This document shows positions 57,359 to 64,000 of a stretch of 64,000 nt of DNA, in pieces. Numbering within the stretch: position 1 is the first letter of the stretch; each line of letters starts with the position of its first letter. Under the pieces are notes generated by a model. That model searched no databases. It saw only the letters and a list, made by a program, of their open reading frames with translations, and was not told the origin of the DNA. Source of the stretch: DAISKN01 sp963716925 (GTDB lineage: Bacteria; Acidobacteriota; Vicinamibacteria; Marinacidobacterales; SMYC01); the NCBI GenBank assembly GCA_963716925.1, contig CAVQUX010000014.1, forward strand, positions 1 through 64,000, given 5' to 3'. The position numbers were made by a program, and so were the translations under genes.

Positions 57359-58552
57359 CCAGGCCCAGGCGAGGACCAGGGTCACGATCGTCACCGGCAC
57401 TCCCACCCGCGCGTGCCGCCGCCACCCGATCTCGACTCCGAGCCTTCGGGCCTGGTCGAGCACGATGATGTTGGCGATGCTTCCGACGACGAAGAGATTG
57501 CCGGCGAGAGTGCTGGAAAGCGCGAGGATCGCCCCCGCCTCGGGACCGCGGGCGTAGGGAAGAAGGAGCATCACCGCGGGCACGTTGGAGACGAGGTTCG
57601 AGAGCGCCGCCGTCGCGAGGAAGAGACGCCCGGGCCCGGCGAAATCGATACCGAGGGCGCCGAGCTCGCGCATCGCGAAAGAGAGGGTCCCCGAGGACTC
57701 GACGACGCCGTTCACCACGAACAGCCCGAGGAACAGGACCAGGAGGTGCCAGTCCACGAGACCGAGAATCTCGCGCGAGGCCATGCGCCGGCTGCTGAGA
57801 AGGAGTCCCGCGGCGGCCAGGGCGGCGACGTCCCTCGGAAAAGACGTGGCGAGAAAAAAGAACACGAGAGCGCCCAACACCAGAAGTCCCTTTACCGTCT
57901 GCCATCGGTCCAGAAGCGGCCATTCCACGACGGGCGCAACCCTATCGGATGCCCAGCGTCCCTTCACCGAGAGGACGATGACCAGCCAGACGACGCCGAG
58001 ACCGACCAACGAAGGCACGCTGGCGTCGAGGAGGTATCCGCCGAAAGAGAGCCGAAGACTCTCACCGATGAGCATGTTCTGCGGGTTTCCGATGAGGGTC
58101 ATCGCGGAGCCGACGTTCGAGGCGCAGGCCAGCGCGAGAAGGAACGGAACCGGATCCAGCCTCCGGCGCAGGCAACCTTCGATCAGAAGGGGAGCCATCG
58201 CAAGACAGACGATGTCGTTCGCCAGAAGCGCGGAAAGAGCCCCCGCGACCAGGATGAGCCAGAAGAGGAGCGCGGGCGGGCTCACGTCGAGCCCCGCGAG
58301 CCTCCGGGTGACGTGCGAGTAGAAGCCGCCCAGTCGAAACTGGGCGGAAACGACCATGAGGCCGAAGAGCAGCGAGATCGTCGGGACGTCGACGAGCTCG
58401 AGCGCGCCCTCGGGGCTCGTTCTTCCGGCGACGACCAGAGCGATGGCTCCCAGAAGCGCGATTCCGGTGCGATCGAGGGCGAGTCCGGGGAGCTCGCCGA
58501 GGACCATGCCGAGGTAGACGAGGACGAAAATGGTGAGAACGAGCGGGTCCAC
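57341..58552 (-). CDS. ArsB/NhaD-superfamily (SLC13-like) anion permease
   Basis: 403 residues from a GTG, with 10-12 membrane helices. Features of the ion-transporter superfamily include VDVPTISLLFGLMVVSAQF, the helix-hairpin LLANDIVCLAMAPLLIEG, ASNVGSAMTLIGNPQNMLIG and the pseudo-repeat SNLVSNVPAVMLLLP ... GNLFVVGSIANIIVL. The SNxxSNVPAVxL and NPQNML elements bind the ion and Na+ or H+. The substrate could be arsenite, dicarboxylate, sulfate or another anion; nothing in the neighbourhood decides. It is 12 nt from the SWIM gene upstream, so may share its transcript. Confidence 0.85.
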   Translation of the reverse strand: MDPLVLTIFVLVYLGMVLGELPGLALDRTGIALLGAIALVVAGRTSPEGALELVDVPTISLLFGLMVVSAQFRLGGFYSHVTRRLAGLDVSPPALLFWLILVAGALSALLANDIVCLAMAPLLIEGCLRRRLDPVPFLLALACASNVGSAMTLIGNPQNMLIGESLRLSFGGYLLDASVPSLVGLGVVWLVIVLSVKGRWASDRVAPVVEWPLLDRWQTVKGLLVLGALVFFFLATSFPRDVAALAAAGLLLSSRRMASREILGLVDWHLLVLFLGLFVVNGVVESSGTLSFAMRELGALGIDFAGPGRLFLATAALSNLVSNVPAVMLLLPYARGPEAGAILALSSTLAGNLFVVGSIANIIVLDQARRLGVEIGWRRHARVGVPVTIVTLVLAWAWLWLRH

Positions 58553-58564
58553 CTCTCTTCGGTC

Positions 58565-59374
58565 CTACTCTTCCTCTGTCGTTCCTTCACGCCCTCGGCC
58601 GCCGTACGCGAGCGCCATCGCCCGCTCGGTGACCTTGTCATAGAGCCGCTCGAGCGATCCGCGGATCTCGGGGTGGGGCTTCCAGAAGTCGGGAAGTCCG
58701 AGTCTCTTGAGAAGCGACGCCGAGACCGCGGGGGGCTCGACGACGATGGCGATGGCCTCGAAGCCCTCGCCCAGCTTCCAGAAATGATCCATCGATTCTT
58801 CGAGGCTCGCCTCCGCCCGCGCCGCCGGCCGGCCGGAGGCTTCGGCTGCGCGGCGGCGACGGATCTCCCGGAGCAGCAGCTCTCGCGATTTTCCTCTCCA
58901 GCGGAAGAGAAGGAAAGGATCCTCATCGAGCCGCTCGGCGAGCACGTAGTAGAGGGCGGCGACGTGCTTGCAGGGCACGACCTCGTCGGGGCAGCTGCAG
59001 CTCATCTCGAGCTCGCGCGTCGAGGCGGGAAAGAGCGGCAGATGAATCTCCGCGAACAGGTCCTCGATGTTCTCGGGCATCTCGCCCGAGAGAAGCTTTG
59101 CCGCGAAGAGCGCCTGGGACGCGAGCGCTTCGACTGCCCGCCCCCACTCCTCGTCGGTGAAGACCCGGAGCGTCAGCTCCACGTGGTACGGGTCGTAGCG
59201 CGAGCCCTGGACGTCGGCGGTGACCCGGCCGGGCTCGATCGAGACGGTGAGCACCCGCTCGGCGCGCGCGTAGCGCTTGCCGCGCTCGAGCCGCCGGGCG
59301 ACGCCGATGGACTCCATGACCGCCCAGAAGCGGTCTCCCCACCAGCGCCGGTGCGGCCTCGAAGCGTCCGACAT
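58565..59374 (-). CDS. SWIM zinc-finger protein, partner of the SNF2 helicase
   Basis: The 269-residue protein has the CxCx(n)CxH SWIM motif in SCSCPDEVVPCKHVAALYYV (residues ~125-145). It is preceded by the beta-rich RGKRYARAERVLTVSIEPG region that accompanies SWIM fingers in bacterial SNF2 systems. The C-terminal half is helical and unassigned. SWIM domains bind DNA or protein. Many bacterial SNF2 proteins carry this domain in the same polypeptide or the adjacent gene, as here, with 5 nt between the two. The pair probably acts as a chromatin-type remodelling or DNA-repair complex. Confidence 0.88.
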   Translation of the reverse strand: MSDASRPHRRWWGDRFWAVMESIGVARRLERGKRYARAERVLTVSIEPGRVTADVQGSRYDPYHVELTLRVFTDEEWGRAVEALASQALFAAKLLSGEMPENIEDLFAEIHLPLFPASTRELEMSCSCPDEVVPCKHVAALYYVLAERLDEDPFLLFRWRGKSRELLLREIRRRRAAEASGRPAARAEASLEESMDHFWKLGEGFEAIAIVVEPPAVSASLLKRLGLPDFWKPHPEIRGSLERLYDKVTERAMALAYGGRGREGTTEEE

Positions 59375-59379
59375 CGACC

Positions 59380-62300
59380 CTAGACCTCCACCGCTTCCTT
59401 GCGGAGCTCGAAGAGCTCCCGCAGGCTGTCGGTCGAGAGCTCGGTGATGAAGCCCTCGCCCGATTGTATGACCGCCTCCGCCAGCTCCTTCTTGCGCTCC
59501 GCGAGCTCGTCCACCCGCTCCTCGACGGTGCCGGCGCAGATGAACTTGTAGACCGCGACCGATCGCTTCTGGCCGATGCGGAACGCCCGGTCCGTCGCCT
59601 GGTCCTCGACCGCAGGGTTCCACCAGCGATCGTAGTGGAAGACGTGCCGGGCCTCGGTCAGGTTGAGCCCGAACCCCCCGGCCTTGAGCGAGAGCACGAA
59701 GACCGGCGGGCCTTCCTGGTCCTCCTGGAAGGAGCCGATGAGACGCTCGCGCTCGTTCGCGGGGACGGCGCCGTGGAGGAACAGCACGTCGACGGAAAGA
59801 GCTTCGCGGAGGTGCCTCTGGATCAGCTTTCCCATCTCCGCGTATTGGGTGAAGACCAGCGCCCGATCGCCTTCCGCCAGGAGCTCCTCGAGCATCTCCG
59901 TGAGCCGCGTGAGCTTTCCCGAGCGGGCCTCGAGCGAGCTTCCGTCGGCGAGAAAATGGGCCGGGTGGTTGCAGATCTGCTTCAGCCGGGTGAGCGCCGC
60001 GAGCACTTCCCCCTTGCGTCCGATTCCTTCCGACGCCTCGATCTTCTCGAGGCTCTCGGACACCACCGCCTGGTACAGCGTCGCCTGCTCCTGCGTGAGG
60101 CTGCAGTAGACCTTCATCTCGTTCTTGCTCGGGAGATCCTTGATGACCGTGGGGTCGGTCTTCAATCGCCGCAGGACGAAGGGCTCGACCAGCCTGCGAA
60201 GCTCCGTGGTGGCCGAGGGATCGCGGTAGCGCTCGATCGGCAGCGCGTATCGCCTTCGGAACGAGGCCTCGGAGCCGAGGTACCCGGGGTTGAGGAACTC
60301 CATGATCGACCAGAGCTCGGAGAGCCGATTCTCTACGGGAGTGCCGGTGAGAGCGATACGACGAGACGACACGAGCTTTCTCAGGGCGCGGGTCTGCTTG
60401 GCCTGCGGGTTCTTGATGTTCTGGGCCTCGTCGAGAACGAGCCCCGCCCATTCGACGCCGCTCAGGCGCTCGAGATCGCGGTGCACGAGGCTGTAGGTCG
60501 ACACCACGAGGTGATGCCGCGCAGCCTCCTTCTGGAATCGCTCTCCCTCGTGGCGCTCCTGGCCGTGGTGGATCAGAACCCGGAGCGTCGGAGCGAATCT
60601 CTCCGCTTCCTTTCGCCAGTTCGAGACGACCGAGGTGGGGCAGATCAGGAGCACGGGACGGTCGAGCTCTCCGTTCTCCTCGAGATGCAGCAGGAGCGCC
60701 AGGACCTGGATGGTCTTTCCCAGGCCCATGTCGTCCGCGAGACAAGCGCCGAGGTTCCAGCGCCCCAGGAACGAGAGCCACGACAGGCCGTGCTTCTGGT
60801 AGGGCCGGAGCTTTCCGTGGAACGATCGCGGAGCCTCGAGATGCGGAAGCTCCTCCCGGCCGGCAAGCCGGGTGAGGAGGGTCTCGATCCATCCCGTGGC
60901 CTCGAGGTCGGTGACGGGGAGACTGCCGTCTCGCGGACGCCCGAGCTCGAGCTGGAGGACCTCTCCGAGCGTCATCTTCGGAGCCTCGGGCCGCGCCTGG
61001 AGCGCCTCGAGAACTTCGTTGACGCGTTCGGGCGAGAGCTCGACCCACTGACCGCGCACGCGGACCAGGGGCTGCTTCATCTGCGCGAGCTCGAGGAACT
61101 CTTCGCGCGGCAGGTTCTGCCCCCCGAGGGCCACCTGCCAGTCGAACTCCACGAGCGCCTCGAGACCGAGGGGACTGAGAACGCTCCTTGGACCGCTCGG
61201 CGAGGGAGTCACCCGGAGGCTCAATCCGACGCCTCGCTCGCGCTTCCCCCACCACGACGGAAGCAGGATTCCGAATCCGCTCTCGCGGAGAAGATAGGCG
61301 CCTTCCTTCAGGAAGGCGTAGGCCTGGTCGAGATCGAGCGGGCAGGACTCCGGCCGCGATTCCTTGAGGCTCTCCTCGATCGGTGGAAACAGGGTCGCCG
61401 CCCGGCCGAGAGCCTCGAGCACCATCTCCTGCGGCCGCGAGAGGAATCTCTCGAGATAACGCCAGGTGGTCCCTCCGTGCTCCCAGACGCGGGCCACCGG
61501 CACCAGGAGGCTTTCGTCGTCGACCGCCTGAAGGAAGAAACGGAGCTCCCAGGTTTCAACGACCGGTTCGTCGCCGCCGGAAGCGGAATCGGACTCGAGA
61601 GGGGGGTCGAGGCGGAATGCGATGCGAAAGGGAGATGCCTCTTCCTCTTCGAGCTGCGCCTTCCAGTCGAGGAGGGCATCCGCGGGTCCCTCTCCGCCGT
61701 CGAAATCGCCGCTTCCGTCCACGAGCGAGGCGAGGAGCTCCTCTCCCGTCGACTCCACGAAACGCGGCCTCAGCCGGAGCCGGGAAGCCGCGCGGCGAAC
61801 GAATCGATCGACGAGAGCGGAGAGGAAGCTCCGCAGGAGCGCATCCGAAGTGAGATCGCCTTCTTCCGAAGGAGAGAGCGCCCGGCACACCGGGGGCATG
61901 GCCTCACGAAGCGCGTCGTAGCGGTCGATCTCCTGTTCGACCAGGGGCTCCCAGCGGGAGCGCGCCATCTCCTCGCCGGGAACGAGCGCCGGAAGAAATC
62001 GCTGGCGCGCCAGGAGCTCGAGCGCGAAACGGGCGGCCACCGACCAGTATCGAATTCCCGCTCCCAGTCGGAAACGGTGAACGTCGAGCTCTTCCGGGTT
62101 CGGAAGGATGACGAGCCAGTCGAGTGCCGCTTCGGGCGAGAGCGTGAGGCCGGAGACCCTCCAGGGTGCGAGGCCGCGCTCCCCGGCGCGGAGACCTCGC
62201 GCTCGAGAAGGAGCTCCGGGGAAGGCAGCGGCTTCTCCCCCTGGGTCGGAAGTACGAGGGTGACCCTCTTTTCGAGAGCCTCGGGCCTGGAGTCGGGATC

Positions 62301-62450
62301 GGCCAAGGGAACGAGTAGACTCTCTACCATCTTCTCGAGTGGGAGCTGATAGGGATGGTCGGGCGCCGCGGCCGCGGCTCCGCCTTGAGCTTCCGCCCAG
62401 AGAAAGAAACGTCCTGTCCTGGGAAGCCAGTTCCCGTGTACGACGATCAC
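59380..62450 (-). CDS. SNF2-family DNA-dependent ATPase/helicase, with a one-base frameshift
   Basis: About 1,023 residues. GTG 62450 opens VIVVHGNWLPRTGRFFLWAE, the start typical of bacterial SNF2 proteins; a TTG at 62516 is the alternative. Near 62175, in a GGGG run, one base seems missing, and the next frame gives LAPWRVSGLTLSPEAALDWL and the long helicase-associated region. The ATPase core holds Walker A DDMGLGKT, DEAQ (VLDEAQNIKN), LTGTPVENRLSELWSI, and motif VI QATDRAFRIGQ with SLKAGGFGLNLTEA before it. It translocates on double-stranded DNA rather than unwinding it. It is first in an operon with the SWIM protein. Confidence 0.92.
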
Positions 62451-62590
62451 GAAGGGGACTCGGGGAAATCCTTTCGACGCCGAAGCCGATGCCTCGGCGA
62501 AACGGCCAACCTCCAAGATTAGCGAGCCGGACCGAAAGAATCAACGCAGCCCGAAACCAGGGGCCTGACAGGACATTGGTGTCCTGGTGT

Positions 62591-63931
62591 CTACCGCGGC
62601 GGCAGGCCTCGCCGCAGGTACTGAGCCACCGAGAGGTAGTAGTTCCTGGCGTTGGCGCTCGTCTGCCGTTCGCCGAGTTCCGTGAGCGCCTGCGCCTTGA
62701 GGCCCTTCGCGTCGACATTGGCGCCGTCCACGGCCAGGATGCAGTCCGCAAGCTCGGCAGCCCATCGGAAGTCGCCCGTGGCCAGCGCCTCGCGGACGCG
62801 TGACAGCATCTGCGGCACGCCGCCAGCCAGGGCCACAATCTTCTGCCCGCGTTCCTTCTCCGGCATGGGAAACAGGTGCGTGGCGTTGCCGTCGAACCAC
62901 CCCAGGTGGTCGCTGTAGATTGCGCGCACCGACCATTCCACCGTGCCGTAGTACTCCTGCAGATAGGGGCTCTCCGCGAGGTGGGGCGGCAGCTTGACGT
63001 GCGCGACCAGTTCGTCGGGGCGCTCGCCCTTCCTCATACCCCCGAGCGTCTGGTCGAACACGGACGCGATGCCGTCGCGGTAGTCCCTCAGCGCGTCGCG
63101 TGCGTTGGTTGCGCCCAGGACGGGCCGCGTGTGACCCGGCACGATATGCTCGGCGCCGAGGCCGATCAGTCTCGTGAGACTGCCGACCCATGTCATCACC
63201 GGCCGCGGCGCCGCGCCACGGATCGCATACAGGTTCGGGAACGCTTTCAGGAAGAGATCGCCGGTGAGCAGCACGCGCGTGTCCGGCAGCCACACCGAGA
63301 TACCGTCGTTGGTCTCGCCAGGCGTGTGCAGCAGTTCCAGGCGTACGCCGGCAATCGTCAGCGCCAGGCGGTCGCCGCTGAAGGTCTTCGTCGGCGGGAG
63401 CGGACCTGTCTTCATCGCGGCGGGTCCCGAGGGACGCCCGAACTCGGTGCCTGTGCCGCCGTTGATGTACAACGCGTCCGGCAGGGTCGAGCCGAACTGA
63501 TCCCCGCCGTCACGGCCGGCGCGGCCCACGTCGGGCACGCGGTCGACGAACCCTTGGTGGCTGTAGATCTCGGGCCGATCGGTACCCGCGAAGACACTGG
63601 CGCCGCCGGTGTGATCGGGATGCGAGTGCGTGTAGATGATGGCACGCACCGGCGCCCTCGAAATCTTCGCGAACTCCGCTTTCACCGCCTGCGCATCGTC
63701 GAGCTTGCTGGTGGTGTCGACGACGATGGTGCCGCCCTCTCCCACGATCATCGTCACGTTGGCCATCGAGTAACCGACGGCCACGTATACCCCGTCCGCC
63801 ACCGTGACGATGTCTTTGCGGAACTCCTGCTCGCCGTGCGCGCGCAGCTTCTCGCGCCCGGCGAACTCCTGCGCGGCCGCCGGAATCGTCGACATCAGTA
63901 TCGACAGCGCCCATCCCAGCGCGTCGCGCAT
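62591..63931 (-). CDS. Alkyl-sulfatase-like metallo-beta-lactamase-fold protein, exported
   Basis: 446 residues from ATG 63931 (an upstream ATG at 63955 adds eight). A signal peptide (DALGWALSILMSTIPAAAQ) precedes an MBL domain with IIYTHSHPDHTGGASVF, the second-site residues in LLTGDLF and the AEHIVPGHTRP His. The KTFSGDRLALTIAGVRLELL, HTPGETNDGISVWLPD and the dimerisation segment EWSVRAIYSDHLGWFDGNATHL match SdsA1-type alkyl sulfatases. These release primary or secondary alcohols from alkyl sulfates in the periplasm. Family members also include sulfonate and lactone hydrolases. Codon choice appears less purine-heavy than in neighbouring genes, a weak hint of different origin. Confidence 0.88.
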   Translation of the reverse strand: MRDALGWALSILMSTIPAAAQEFAGREKLRAHGEQEFRKDIVTVADGVYVAVGYSMANVTMIVGEGGTIVVDTTSKLDDAQAVKAEFAKISRAPVRAIIYTHSHPDHTGGASVFAGTDRPEIYSHQGFVDRVPDVGRAGRDGGDQFGSTLPDALYINGGTGTEFGRPSGPAAMKTGPLPPTKTFSGDRLALTIAGVRLELLHTPGETNDGISVWLPDTRVLLTGDLFLKAFPNLYAIRGAAPRPVMTWVGSLTRLIGLGAEHIVPGHTRPVLGATNARDALRDYRDGIASVFDQTLGGMRKGERPDELVAHVKLPPHLAESPYLQEYYGTVEWSVRAIYSDHLGWFDGNATHLFPMPEKERGQKIVALAGGVPQMLSRVREALATGDFRWAAELADCILAVDGANVDAKGLKAQALTELGERQTSANARNYYLSVAQYLRRGLPPR

Positions 63932-64000
63932 TCGTCCACCGTTCCAAAACTGCATTTCGCTCTCCCTGCCCTCTGAGCGTACCGGGTTTGCGATCCGGAT

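Noticed and set aside
59464..62349. Open frame of 961 codons antisense to the SNF2 gene
   Set aside because: Composition is that of a GC-driven shadow (runs of Glu, Arg, Leu), and the minus strand has a full SNF2 core.

Overview
This is a contiguous stretch of a GC-rich, Gram-negative bacterial chromosome. No phage, insertion sequence or CRISPR array was seen. Several features point to Acidobacteriota or a close relative: an ECF sigma factor of the SigI/TIGR02999 type next to a transmembrane Ser/Thr kinase, a very large BNR/VPS10-like exported protein, a TolB-propeller fused to a PHP-type hydrolase, and LPS-core type glycosyltransferases. The phylum is an inference; a 16S comparison would settle it.

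Layout. 1-18 kb holds housekeeping and accessory genes: a SYLF protein, an Fpg-like glycosylase, an SDR, hisS, a TrmJ-like methyltransferase, panE, a dienelactone hydrolase, a ferritin-like protein, rho, an FGE-like/DUF72 operon, then a leftward operon (arylamine N-acetyltransferase, aldo/keto reductase, ACT protein, mug, mutM, metB-like), and a two-gene zinc metallopeptidase/ATP-grasp pair. 18.3-24.1 kb is a complete leftward rRNA operon in the order 16S, tRNA-Ile(GAT), tRNA-Ala(TGC), 23S, 5S. Its 23S gene is interrupted by a 296-nt group I intron in the position-1917 loop. 24-34 kb holds a SIMPL protein, tyrS, purN, purM, a GT2 glycosyltransferase, a giant BNR protein, DinB, two 2OG-Fe(II) oxygenases and a heptosyltransferase. 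34.5-42.3 kb is a signalling block: TPR-CHAT protease, exported protein, ECF sigma factor, Ser/Thr kinase with a CHASE2 sensor, and a FecR-like exported protein. 42.3-52.3 kb holds an Nramp transporter and a leftward arginine/pyrimidine series (carA, carB, cysK-like, doxX, argG, argH) with an ArgR-type box before argG. 52.4-64 kb holds a rhomboid protease, a propeller-hydrolase, a LuxR regulator, an anion permease, a SWIM/SNF2 pair and an alkyl-sulfatase-like MBL protein.

The strongest unusual signal is the 23S group I intron. Its P1 (with the U.G wobble), P10, P4, P7 and terminal G can all be read directly, and it carries no homing endonuclease. The CHAT/ECF/kinase-CHASE2 block and the metallopeptidase/ATP-grasp pair are the best candidates for under-described systems.

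Caution on sequence quality. At least eight conserved genes carry single-base frameshifts or a nonsense codon: hisS, trmJ, purM twice in compensating directions, carB, the CHAT gene, the exported protein at 37.7-38.4 kb, the Nramp gene and the SNF2 gene. Several lie in G runs. Uncorrected assembly errors explain this better than gene decay, because essential genes are hit and the reading frame is always recoverable.
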